Position numbers and translations under genes: made by a program | Shown: positions 1 to 6,114 of the stretch, in pieces | How the letters are laid out: the number at the start of each line of letters is the position of its first letter | Position numbering within the stretch: the first letter of the stretch is position 1 | DNA from: an uncultured Clostridia bacterium | Lineage (GTDB): Bacteria; Bacillota; Clostridia; TANB77; CAG-508 | Assembly: GCA_948528155.1 (NCBI GenBank) | Contig: CAOSZT010000074.1 | Location: forward strand, 1-10,452 | DNA: 10,452 nt | Direction of reading: 5' to 3' | Notes under the pieces: model-generated | What the model saw: only the letters and a program-made list of their open reading frames with translations | Databases searched by the model: none | What the model was told of the DNA's origin: nothing

Positions 1-44
1 TATAAAATTAAAAAATATAAAAATCAAGAAAGAAGGATATTATA

Positions 45-590
45 ATGAAAAAGGAACAAGAAAATAAAAAAGAACACTCGAATATGAAATGGGTAATACA
101 ATCATTTATAATAACATTTATATTATCAGTAATATTTTCATATGTATCAACAAATGGAGTATCTAATTTAAGTTTAGTACCAGCAATTTTTATATTAGTA
201 CTAGTAATTATAATAGGCATACTATTTGATATTATTGGTGTAGCTGTAACTGTTGCAAATGAAGAAGAATTTCATGCAAAAGCTACAAAAAAAGTAAAAG
301 GATCAAAAAATTCAATAAAACTAATAAAAAATGCACCAAAAGTTGCAAATATATGTGCAGATGTTATAGGAGACATTTGTGGTGTACTAAGTGGATCAAT
401 AAGTGCATTAATAGCCATAAAAATATCATCAGAATTAAAAATGCCATTTGATATACAATTCATATTAAGTGCATTAGTATCAGCACTAACAGTTAGTGGA
501 AAAGCATTTGGAAAAGACATTGCAAATAAAAAATCAACAGAAATAGTACACAAAGTTGGAATAGTATTAAATAAATTCAGCAAAAAGTGA
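45..590 (+). CDS. Small integral membrane protein, possibly DUF21/CNNM-like
   Basis: A 181-residue protein of uncertain function. It has a charged N-terminus (residues 1-15, Lys/Glu rich) and then about four hydrophobic stretches near residues 16-36, 44-70, 106-127 and 135-152. A basic loop between them (about 78-100) carries Lys-rich and NAPKVANICADV-type sequence. The part from about residue 55 to 127 reminds me of the DUF21 membrane domain of CorB/CNNM magnesium-transport proteins, and small clostridial proteins of this kind are sometimes annotated that way. No cytoplasmic CBS domains follow, so it would be a domain-only form. The start is supported by AGAAGG at 31-36, eight bases upstream of the ATG. 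The stop codon lies inside the left arm of the downstream hairpin. I am confident it is a real membrane protein and unsure of its function. Confidence 0.75.
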   Translation: MKKEQENKKEHSNMKWVIQSFIITFILSVIFSYVSTNGVSNLSLVPAIFILVLVIIIGILFDIIGVAVTVANEEEFHAKATKKVKGSKNSIKLIKNAPKVANICADVIGDICGVLSGSISALIAIKISSELKMPFDIQFILSALVSALTVSGKAFGKDIANKKSTEIVHKVGIVLNKFSKK

Positions 591-625
591 GACCGTTGGG
601 ACAGTCCAAATTTGTCTCACTTTTT
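582..625 (+). terminator. Terminator-like hairpin overlapping the stop codon, REP-like
   Basis: A perfect 12-bp stem pairs AAAAAGTGAGAC (582-593) with GTCTCACTTTTT (614-625) and ends in a T run. The 20-nt loop contains a smaller TTGG/CCAA inverted repeat (596-599 with 606-609). The TGA stop of the upstream membrane protein (588-590) lies within the left arm. It fits an intrinsic terminator. The loop text (GTTGGGACAGTCC) also resembles dispersed GGGACAGTCC-type palindromes that I recall from several bacterial genomes, so it may be a repeat element serving as a terminator. Confidence 0.75.
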
Positions 626-749
626 TATCATAATATGTCGAAATTAATTTTATAGAAATAAATTTTTTAAGAAGAAAAAGAGAAAAAGTTTGAAAAATAA
701 TTATATAATATATTATTTTTAATAAAATTTCGTACCTTGAAGGAAAGGA

Positions 750-1523
750 ATGTTAGTAAATATGAAATCTTTAATTACAGGAGCTTCTTCAGGAATAGGA
801 AGAGATATGGCAAGAGAACTAAGTCGAAAAGGTTATGACTTAGTGTTAGTTGCAAGAGATGAAAAGAAATTAAATGAATTATCAATAGAATTAAAACAAA
901 AATATAAAATAAATATACAAGTAATTTTAATGGATTTATCAATAGAAGAGAATTGCAAGGAATTACATAAAAAAGTATCAGATATAGATATTTTAATTAA
1001 TAATGCAGGATTTGGAGATTGTGGCAATTTTACAAAAACAGATTTAAATAAAGAATTGAAAATGATAAAAACAAATATTACAGCATATCATATTTTAACA
1101 AAGTTATATTTAATTGATATGAAAGCAAAAAACAAAGGAAATATTTTAAATGTTGCATCAATAGCAGGATTTATGCCAGGACCATTAATGGCAACTTATT
1201 ATTCAACAAAAGCATATATAGTAAGACTTTCTGAAGCTATTAGAGAAGAGCTAAAAAAGGAAAAGTCAAATGTACACATAAGTATTTTATGCCCAGGACC
1301 AATAAAAACTAACTTTAATAATGTAGCAAATGTTAGATTTCATATGAGGGAGGCAGAAAGCCCTGTTGTAGCTAGATATGCAATTAAAAAATTACTAAAA
1401 AATAAGTTCTATATTATTCCAGGAATAGATGTAAAGATGGGAATATTTTTTAGCCACTTTGTACCAAGTAGTTTAATTGCTAAAATCACATATATGGTAC
1501 AAAAAAAGAAAATTGAAAAATAA
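750..1523 (+). CDS. Short-chain dehydrogenase/reductase (classical SDR, DltE/YqjQ type)
   Basis: A 257-residue NAD(P)-dependent oxidoreductase of the classical SDR family, predicted cytoplasmic. The cofactor motif TGASSGIG is at residues 10-17. Arg36 after the second strand suggests NADP(H) preference. The NNAG motif is at 84-87. The catalytic tetrad is complete: Asn109, Ser137, Tyr150 and Lys154 (YYSTK). The PGP motif is at 182-184. The C-terminal segment (about 215-250) is hydrophobic and may lie near a membrane or substrate tunnel. The substrate cannot be read from sequence. Two starts are possible: ATG 750 with AAGGA at 740-744, and in-frame ATG 762, which begins directly at the first beta strand (MKSLITGAS). 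Shine-Dalgarno spacing favours 750. A TTGAAA at 690-695 with TATTAT at 711-716 (15-bp spacing) is a weak promoter candidate. It appears to be monocistronic. Confidence 0.93.
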   Translation: MLVNMKSLITGASSGIGRDMARELSRKGYDLVLVARDEKKLNELSIELKQKYKINIQVILMDLSIEENCKELHKKVSDIDILINNAGFGDCGNFTKTDLNKELKMIKTNITAYHILTKLYLIDMKAKNKGNILNVASIAGFMPGPLMATYYSTKAYIVRLSEAIREELKKEKSNVHISILCPGPIKTNFNNVANVRFHMREAESPVVARYAIKKLLKNKFYIIPGIDVKMGIFFSHFVPSSLIAKITYMVQKKKIEK

Positions 1524-1540
1524 AAAATTTTCAAAATCCC

Positions 1541-1569
1541 TTGACAAATCAACAAAAAAAGTGTAAAGT
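1541..1569 (+). promoter_or_regulatory. Sigma-A-type promoter of the ylxM-ffh operon
   Basis: A perfect -35 hexamer TTGACA (1541-1546) is followed after exactly 17 bp by TAAAGT (1564-1569), preceded by TG. It lies about 32 bp upstream of the ylxM start codon and just after the SDR gene, where a new transcription unit is expected. The -35 is strong and the -10 matches four of six consensus bases. TATATT (1569-1574) is an alternative -10 but would need 22-bp spacing. Confidence 0.65.
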
Positions 1570-1601
1570 ATATTAGCATTACAAAAAAGAAGGTAGTAAT
1601 T

Positions 1602-1949
1602 ATGGAAGAAAAAGTAAAAATAAGCATACTATGTGACCTATATGGAAAACTATTAACAGAAAAGCAAAACGAATTCTTAAATGACTACTATAACAACGAC
1701 TTGTCACTATCAGAAATAGCAGAAAACAATAACATAACAAGGCAAGCAGTTAGAGACATAATAAAGAAAGGGGAGAAAAAACTTTTCGAATATGAAGAAA
1801 AGTTATTATTTATGAAAAGGATGTTGAATCAAGAAAAAAAGATACAACACATATTATCAGAACTAGCAAAAATAAAAAAAGACTCTTCTGATAAAAAAGT
1901 TGCAAATATCTTGGAAACCATAAAAAAAGAACTAAACTGTTTAGTATAG
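1602..1949 (+). CDS. ylxM: YlxM/UPF0122 HTH protein, SRP-associated
   Basis: A 115-residue protein of the YlxM/p13 family, which is encoded next to ffh in most Firmicutes. In streptococci it is reported to associate with the signal recognition particle and influence its activity. The N-terminal half resembles sigma-factor region 4: a helix-turn-helix at about residues 34-55 (SLSEIAENNNITRQAVRD). A Lys/Glu-rich, probably coiled-coil tail follows at about 56-112. The length is typical of the family. The start is supported by AGAAGG (1588-1593) eight bases upstream of ATG. It is the first gene of the operon, and its TAG stop abuts the Shine-Dalgarno site of ffh 12 bases before that gene. Confidence 0.93.
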   Translation: MEEKVKISILCDLYGKLLTEKQNEFLNDYYNNDLSLSEIAENNNITRQAVRDIIKKGEKKLFEYEEKLLFMKRMLNQEKKIQHILSELAKIKKDSSDKKVANILETIKKELNCLV

Positions 1950-1961
1950 GGAGGAAAACAA

Positions 1962-3311
1962 ATGGCTTTTGAAGGATTATCAACTAGACTGCAAGAAATA
2001 ACAAGAAAATTAAAAGGAAAAGCAAGAATTACAGACTCAGACCTAAAAGAAATGTTAAGAGAAGTAAAACTTGCACTATTAGAAGCAGATGTAAACTATA
2101 AAATCGTAAAAGAATTTATAGCAAAAATACAAGAAAAAGCATTAGGACAAGACGTACTAAAATCATTAACACCAGGACAACAAGTAGTAAAAATTGTAAA
2201 AGATGAACTAGTAGAACTATTAGGAGGAACAGAAAGCAAAGTTAATTTTTCGCCAAATCCACCAACAATAATAATGTTAGTAGGACTTCAAGGTTCAGGA
2301 AAAACAACAACTGCTGGAAAACTTGCAAATGTATTCAGAAAACAAGGAAAAAAGCCATTATTAGTAGCCTGTGATGTATATAGACCTGCAGCTATTAAAC
2401 AATTACAAGTAGTAGGAAATCAATTAAATATACCAGTATATGCAAATGAACAATCAAAAGATGTAGTACACATAGCAAAACAAGCACTAAATATAGCAAT
2501 GTCAAAATTAAATGATGTAATAATTTTAGATACAGCTGGACGTCTACAAATAGATGAACAATTAATGGAAGAATTGCAAGATGTCAGAAAAAGTGTAAAA
2601 CCACATGAAATACTATTAGTAGTAGACTCTATGACAGGACAAGAAGCGGTAAATGTAGCAGAAACCTTTAACGAAAAAGTAGGAATTGATGGAATAGTAC
2701 TAACAAAACTAGACGGAGACACTAGAGGAGGAGCAGCACTATCAGTAAAAAAAGTAACAGGAAGACCAATCAAATTTGGAGCAACAGGAGAAAAATTAAG
2801 TGATATAGAAATATTCCACCCAGACAGAATGGCATCAAGAATATTAGGAATGGGAGATATATTAGCAGTCATAGAAAAAGCAGAAGAAGCCTTTGACTTA
2901 GAAGAAGCAGAAAAACTAGAAAAAAAGATGAAAAAAAGTGAACTTGACTTAGACGACTACTTAGCACAAATAAGGCAAATGAAAAAAATGGGATCATTCT
3001 CATCATTATTAAAATTAATACCAGGAATGAATCAATTTAAAGACTTAAAAATAGATGATAAAGAATTTGTAAAAATAGAAGCAATAATATGTTCAATGAC
3101 ACAAAAAGAAAAAAGAAACACAAAACTATTAAATGCAAGTAGAAGAATAAGAATAGCAAAAGGAAGTGGAACAACAGTACAAGATATAAATAAATTCATA
3201 AAATCATTTGAAATGACACAAAAAATGATGAAACAAATGAAAAACAAAGGCGGAATGAAAAAACTCATGAATGGAATTGACGAAAATGCACTTAAAAATC
3301 TAAAAATCTAA
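1962..3311 (+). CDS. ffh: Signal recognition particle GTPase Ffh (SRP54)
   Basis: A 449-residue, full-length SRP54 homologue. With the SRP RNA it binds signal sequences of nascent membrane proteins and delivers ribosomes to the receptor FtsY. The N domain (helical bundle) covers about residues 1-100. The G domain shows the P-loop GLQGSGKTTT (108-117), DTAGR (190-194), TKLDGDTRGG (248-257) and GATGE (273-277). The Met-rich M domain covers about 300-449. Its RNA-binding helix-turn-helix is SRRIRIAKGSGTTVQDIN (393-410), and the run of Met and Lys at 418-436 belongs to the signal-sequence groove. All key motifs are intact. The ribosome binding site GGGAGG (1949-1954) overlaps the ylxM stop, suggesting translational coupling. 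Confidence 0.98.
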   Translation: MAFEGLSTRLQEITRKLKGKARITDSDLKEMLREVKLALLEADVNYKIVKEFIAKIQEKALGQDVLKSLTPGQQVVKIVKDELVELLGGTESKVNFSPNPPTIIMLVGLQGSGKTTTAGKLANVFRKQGKKPLLVACDVYRPAAIKQLQVVGNQLNIPVYANEQSKDVVHIAKQALNIAMSKLNDVIILDTAGRLQIDEQLMEELQDVRKSVKPHEILLVVDSMTGQEAVNVAETFNEKVGIDGIVLTKLDGDTRGGAALSVKKVTGRPIKFGATGEKLSDIEIFHPDRMASRILGMGDILAVIEKAEEAFDLEEAEKLEKKMKKSELDLDDYLAQIRQMKKMGSFSSLLKLIPGMNQFKDLKIDDKEFVKIEAIICSMTQKEKRNTKLLNASRRIRIAKGSGTTVQDINKFIKSFEMTQKMMKQMKNKGGMKKLMNGIDENALKNLKI

Positions 3312-3398
3312 AAAAGTTATTAAGTTTTAAGTTAGCTGTTAAGAACGTATAAAATCAAGAAAATACATAAATATACAAAAAAGAATACAGATAACTTA

Positions 3399-3421
3399 TA
3401 CAGAATTATAACAATTCTGTA
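3399..3421. other. Perfect 9-bp hairpin in the ffh-rpsP gap
   Basis: TACAGAATT (3399-3407) pairs with AATTCTGTA (3413-3421) across a 5-nt loop. No T run follows, so it does not look like an intrinsic terminator. It lies in the 200-bp gap between ffh and rpsP. A weak promoter candidate overlaps it: TATACA at 3397-3402 and TAAAAT at 3420-3425, 17 bp apart. Its role may be processing or regulation of the rpsP segment, or none. Confidence 0.4.
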
Positions 3422-3440
3422 AAATAATATATATAGAAAA

Positions 3441-3494
3441 GGAGTGTCCCCAAATCCCGCAAAAAAGGGAAAAAAAGGAACGTCCCTAAATCCC
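3441..3494. repeat. Imperfect 18-bp direct repeat pair, REP-like, upstream of rpsP
   Basis: GGAGTGTCCCCAAATCCC (3441-3458) recurs as GGAACGTCCCTAAATCCC (3477-3494), identical at 15 of 18 positions, with an A-rich spacer containing GGGA (3467-3470). TCCC on either side can pair with that GGGA in alternative short hairpins. The block is markedly more GC-rich than its surroundings. It ends one base before the rpsP Shine-Dalgarno site and so lies in the 5' untranslated region. It resembles dispersed GGGACGTTCC-type repeats known from some bacterial genomes. Confidence 0.6.
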
Positions 3495-3495
3495 T

Positions 3496-3505
3496 AAGGA
3501 GGTGA
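3496..3505 (+). promoter_or_regulatory. Extended consensus ribosome binding site of rpsP
   Basis: AAGGAGGTGA (3496-3505) is an extended complement of the 16S rRNA 3' end and lies six bases before the ATG. It fixes the rpsP start at 3512 and lies directly against the repeat block upstream. Confidence 0.85.
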
Positions 3506-3511
3506 ATAAAA

Positions 3512-3748
3512 ATGGTAAAAATTAGATTACAAAGACAAGGAAAGAAAAGAGCACCTTTCTATCACATAGTAGTAGCAGATTCTAAATCACCAAGAGATGG
3601 AAGAATAATTGAACAAATAGGAACATATGACCCAATGACTAAGCCATCAACAATAGTTTTAAACCAAGAAAAAGTAGCTCAATGGATAAAAAATGGTGCA
3701 AAACCAACAGAAACAGTAAAAAAACTAATTGAAAATATAACAAAATAA
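3512..3748 (+). CDS. rpsP: 30S ribosomal protein S16
   Basis: A 78-residue ribosomal protein S16, a small-subunit assembly protein that binds 16S rRNA. The family signature is clear at the N-terminus: MVKIRLQRQGKKRAPFYHIV (1-20) followed by VADSKSPRDGR (21-31). The conserved IGTYDP segment is at 36-41, and the C-terminal helix is Lys-rich with GAKPTETV at 62-69. The length is typical of short Firmicute S16. It is the first of the ribosome-maturation block, 200 bp after ffh and 73 bp before the KH-domain gene. Confidence 0.97.
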   Translation: MVKIRLQRQGKKRAPFYHIVVADSKSPRDGRIIEQIGTYDPMTKPSTIVLNQEKVAQWIKNGAKPTETVKKLIENITK

Positions 3749-3821
3749 TTTAATAAAAGATTAGAAAATTATCAAATTAAATTTAAAAATATTAGATGAA
3801 CAAAATGAAAGGAATTTTTAA

Positions 3822-4052
3822 ATGAAAGAAATTATAGAAACTATTATTCTAGGCCTTGTAGATAAAAAAGAAGATGTTGAAATAAATGAAATTCAAGGCG
3901 AAAAATCTATAATATTTGAAGTAAAAGTCGCACAAGAAGATATGGGTAAAGTAATAGGAAAACAAGGAAGACTTGCAAAATCTATAAGAACTGTTATTAG
4001 AGCAGTTGCAAATAGAGAACAAAAAAGAGTTACAGTTGAATTTTTAGGATAA
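3822..4052 (+). CDS. khpA: KH-domain RNA-binding protein KhpA (YlqC)
   Basis: A 76-residue protein made of a single KH domain. The GxxG loop that contacts RNA is GKQG at residues 46-49, inside VIGKQGRLAKSIRTVIRAVA. Family knowledge: KhpA pairs with KhpB (Jag/EloR) in Gram-positive bacteria to bind many RNAs and influence cell division and elongation. The family name, size and position between rpsP and rimM are all typical of Firmicutes. GAAAGGA lies just upstream of the ATG. YlqD, which sits next to this gene in Bacillus subtilis, is absent here. Confidence 0.95.
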   Translation: MKEIIETIILGLVDKKEDVEINEIQGEKSIIFEVKVAQEDMGKVIGKQGRLAKSIRTVIRAVANREQKRVTVEFLG

Positions 4053-4084
4053 TATATCCAAAATGTAAATATTGGAGTAAAAAC

Positions 4085-4591
4085 ATGCAAGAGTTTTTAG
4101 AAATAGGTCAAATTGTCAATACCTTTGGTATAAAAGGAATGGTAAAAGTAAAACCATTTACAGATGATATAACACGATTTGATAATTTAAAAAAAGTATA
4201 TGTTGAAACAAACAAAAATAAAAGTCAATATGAAATTCAAGAAATAAAATATCATAAAGAAATGGTATTAATTAAATTTAAAGGAATAGACAAAATAGAA
4301 GAAGCAGAGCTTTTAAGAAATTCTTATATAAAAGTAAACAGAAAAGATGAACCAGAATTAGAAGAAGGTACATATTACATTGTTGATTTAATAGGTCTAG
4401 AAGTATATTCTGATAAAGGAGATTTGCTTGGAAAATTAGATGACATTTATAATAATGGAAGTTCTGACATATATGTTGTAAAAAATGAACTTGGTAAACA
4501 AATATTATTGCCTGCAATATCTGATGTAATAAAAGAAATTAATTTAGAAGAAAAAAAAATAGTTGTTCATATTTTGAAAGGGTTAGTATAA
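4085..4591 (+). CDS. rimM: Ribosome maturation factor RimM
   Basis: A 168-residue 30S assembly factor that helps mature the head of the small subunit and binds S19. The N-terminal RimM barrel covers about residues 5-85, with the conserved IGQIVNTFGIKGMVKV (7-22). The PRC-barrel domain covers about 92-166, with YYIVDLIGLEVY (97-108) and LLPAISDVIKEI (141-152). The length is normal. GGAG at 4074-4077 is seven bases before the ATG. It is 32 bp after khpA and 15 bp before trmD, the standard operon order. Confidence 0.97.
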   Translation: MQEFLEIGQIVNTFGIKGMVKVKPFTDDITRFDNLKKVYVETNKNKSQYEIQEIKYHKEMVLIKFKGIDKIEEAELLRNSYIKVNRKDEPELEEGTYYIVDLIGLEVYSDKGDLLGKLDDIYNNGSSDIYVVKNELGKQILLPAISDVIKEINLEEKKIVVHILKGLV

Positions 4592-4606
4592 AATAGGGAG
4601 GAGTTT

Positions 4607-5320
4607 ATGCAATTTGATGTTTTAACACTTTTTCCAGAAATGTTTAAAATTTTAAATGAAAGCATTATTGGAAGAGCAAAAGAAAAAAAACTAATAAATA
4701 TTAATTTAATAAATATTAGAGATTTTTCAAAAGACAAACACAAAAAAGTTGATGACACTCCATATGGTGGTGGAGCTGGTATGGTATTAATGCCAGATGT
4801 TGTATATGATGCATATAATTCTGTAAAATCAGAAAATGCAAAAGTTATATATATGTCGCCACAAGGTAAAAAACTAAACCAAAAAAAAGTAGAAGAACTA
4901 TCAAAACATAAAAACTTAATTCTTCTTTGTGGTCATTATGAAGGAATAGACCAAAGAGTTATTGAAGAAATAGTTGATGAAGAAATTTCAATAGGAGACT
5001 ATGTATTAACAGGTGGGGAAATTCCAGCTATGGTACTAATTGACACAGTTAGTAGATATGTAGAAGGAGTTTTAAAAGAAGATTCAACAAAAGAAGAATC
5101 ATTTTCACAAGGACTTTTAGAATATCCACAATACACTAGACCAGAGATTTTTAAAAATCGACAAGTTCCAGAAATACTCTTATCAGGTCATCATCAAAAT
5201 ATTGATAAATGGAGAAGAAAACAAAGTTTAAAAATAACCTTAAATAAAAGACCAGATCTTTTAGAAAAAATAAATTTATCTGAAGAAGATAAAGAATATT
5301 TAAATAGTTTAAAAAAATAA
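4607..5320 (+). CDS. trmD: tRNA (guanine-N1)-methyltransferase TrmD
   Basis: A 237-residue SPOUT-family methyltransferase that makes m1G37 in tRNAs reading CNN and related codons, preventing +1 frameshifts. Motifs in order: DDTPYGGGAGM (49-59), SPQG (84-87), GHYEGID (109-115), the trefoil-knot IGDYVLTGGE (129-138), SRYVEGVL (149-156), LLEYPQYTRP (170-179) and the C-terminal GHHxxIxxWR (194-203). Arg150 aligns with the catalytic Arg154 of the E. coli enzyme. The residue aligning with its Asp169 (EDSF) is Glu164 here (EESF), after a loop one residue shorter. I believe this conservative change is common in clostridia. The strong site GGGAGG (4596-4601) fixes the start. Confidence 0.98.
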   Translation: MQFDVLTLFPEMFKILNESIIGRAKEKKLININLINIRDFSKDKHKKVDDTPYGGGAGMVLMPDVVYDAYNSVKSENAKVIYMSPQGKKLNQKKVEELSKHKNLILLCGHYEGIDQRVIEEIVDEEISIGDYVLTGGEIPAMVLIDTVSRYVEGVLKEDSTKEESFSQGLLEYPQYTRPEIFKNRQVPEILLSGHHQNIDKWRRKQSLKITLNKRPDLLEKINLSEEDKEYLNSLKK

Positions 5321-5322
5321 AA

Positions 5323-5352
5323 TGAAGTACCAAACAAAGTAGGTACCGCTCA
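5323..5352 (+). promoter_or_regulatory. Candidate L19 ribosomal protein leader
   Basis: In the 59-bp gap between trmD and rplS, GTACC (5327-5331) pairs with GGTAC (5342-5346) across a 10-nt loop. TGA (5323-5325) can pair with TCA (5350-5352) below a small internal loop. It lies 9 bases upstream of the Shine-Dalgarno site AAGGAGGT (5362-5369). Firmicutes carry a known short L19 leader RNA at this place, thought to bind L19 for feedback control. The position and the GGTACCGCT text fit, but I could not test it against the model. Confidence 0.5.
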
Positions 5353-5379
5353 AAATTAAAGAAGGAGGTAAGTTCTAAA

Positions 5380-5886
5380 ATGGATATCATAAAATCAATA
5401 GAACACGAACAACTTAAGAATAAAATACCAGAACTAAAAGTAGGTAATACAGTAAAAGTACATGTTAGAATAAAAGAAGGAAACAAAGAAAGAATACAAG
5501 TATTTGAAGGAATTATAATCAAAGTTCAAGGTGGAGGAGTTAACCAAACATTTACAGTAAGAAAAACATCTTATGGTGTTGGAGTTGAAAAAACATTTTT
5601 AATTCACTCACCATTAGTAGAAAAAGTTGAACTAGTAAGAGTTGGTAAAGCTAGAAGAGCAAGATTATTTTATCTAAGAGATAGAGTAGGTAAAGCTGCA
5701 AAAACTAAAGAAATGGTTGGAGCTAGAATTGAAGATAAAGAAATTATTGTTAAAGAAGACATTATTGACGAACCAGTTGTTAAAGAAGTTAAAGAGGAAG
5801 TTGTAGAAACTCCAACAACTGAAGAAGTAGTTGAAACACCAGTAACTGAAACTACAGAAACAAAAGCAGATAATAAAGCTGAGTAA
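5380..5886 (+). CDS. rplS: 50S ribosomal protein L19 with an acidic C-terminal extension
   Basis: A 168-residue L19, a large-subunit protein at the interface with the 30S subunit. The conserved core covers about residues 1-116: VGNTVKVHVRIKEGNKERIQ (21-40), FEGIIIKVQGGGVNQTFTVR (42-61), HSPLVEKVELVRVGKARRAR (76-95) and LFYLRDRVGKAAK (96-108). L19 is usually about 115 residues, so about 50 residues are extra. This tail (117-168) is Glu/Val/Thr-rich with a short internal repeat (EEVVETPTT then EEVVETPVT) and is probably disordered. Such tails occur in some anaerobic Firmicutes, and I do not know a function. The reading frame is continuous to a terminator, so it is not a frameshift artefact. Last gene of the operon. 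Confidence 0.97.
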   Translation: MDIIKSIEHEQLKNKIPELKVGNTVKVHVRIKEGNKERIQVFEGIIIKVQGGGVNQTFTVRKTSYGVGVEKTFLIHSPLVEKVELVRVGKARRARLFYLRDRVGKAAKTKEMVGARIEDKEIIVKEDIIDEPVVKEVKEEVVETPTTEEVVETPVTETTETKADNKAE

Positions 5887-5898
5887 TTAAATTTAAAT

Positions 5899-5927
5899 AA
5901 AAAAGAGTTTCAAAAAAACTCTTTTTT
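5899..5927 (+). terminator. Intrinsic terminator of the rplS operon
   Basis: A perfect 12-bp stem pairs AAAAAAGAGTTT (5899-5910) with AAACTCTTTTTT (5916-5927) around a 5-nt loop, with the T run as the 3' arm. It begins 12 bases after the rplS stop. The symmetric A and T runs could also let it work for minus-strand transcripts from the NRPS gene. Confidence 0.9.
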
Positions 5928-6011
5928 ATATTATATGAAAGTTCTATTATGAAAGTCATATTAATTTATAAGTTGTAGAAGAACTTCCCTATAATATAAA
6001 AGAGATGTACA

Positions 6012-6032
6012 CAAATTTATTGCATAAATTTG
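6012..6032. other. 9-bp AT hairpin in the convergent intergenic region
   Basis: CAAATTTAT (6012-6020) and ATAAATTTG (6024-6032) are perfect inverted repeats around a 3-nt TGC loop. TGT (6006-6008) and ACA (6035-6037) can add an outer helix. No T run follows on either strand. It lies next to the larger paired element at 6039-6106, and the two may form one structure. Confidence 0.5.
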
Positions 6033-6038
6033 GCACAC

Positions 6039-6106
6039 GAACAATTAAACGGGGCTTGAAAGAGCATTAGTTAATTTAGATAAACTTTAACAAGCCCCTA
6101 TTGTTC
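6039..6106. other. Large two-helix stem structure, possible MITE remnant or structured RNA
   Basis: An outer helix GAACAAT (6039-6045) with ATTGTTC (6100-6106) encloses an inner helix GGGGCTTG (6051-6058) with CAAGCCCC (6091-6098). The 32-nt apical region contains a further AGTT/AACT pairing (6069-6072 with 6083-6086). The G+C-rich inner helix stands out in a very AT-rich spacer. It begins 9 bases after the NRPS stop codon on the minus strand, so it could act as that gene's 3' end. Neither strand has a proper T tract after it. Together with the hairpin at 6012-6032 it resembles the paired subterminal palindromes of small IS200/IS605-type derivatives, but no transposase is present. Confidence 0.5.
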
Positions 6107-6114
6107 TTATAAAC

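Noticed and set aside
690..716. TTGAAA with TATTAT as promoter of the SDR gene
   Set aside because: The spacing is 15 bp and the surrounding sequence is so AT-rich that such matches are expected by chance. It is noted only within the gene entry.
1513..1534. 7-bp inverted repeat TTGAAAA/TTTTCAA at the end of the SDR gene
   Set aside because: It is weak, entirely AT apart from one pair, and has no T run after it on the plus strand, so it is not convincing as a terminator.
2420..2872. Long open frame antisense to ffh
   Set aside because: It lies opposite the essential GTPase domain of a clear gene, has no ribosome binding site, and its composition is what the reverse of ffh would give.
3325..3353. 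TTTTAA and TATAAA as a possible promoter for rpsP just after ffh
   Set aside because: The -35 is poor. The gene order is usually co-transcribed from the ylxM promoter, so I do not call it.
5972..6070. Plus-strand open stretch of 32 codons, with an ATG at 6005, ending in IKRGLKEH and a TAG inside the hairpin region
   Set aside because: It looks slightly protein-like and could be a remnant of a transposon protein tail. There is no good ribosome binding site and I recognise no family. It also overlaps two inverted repeats, so I do not call it a gene or pseudogene.
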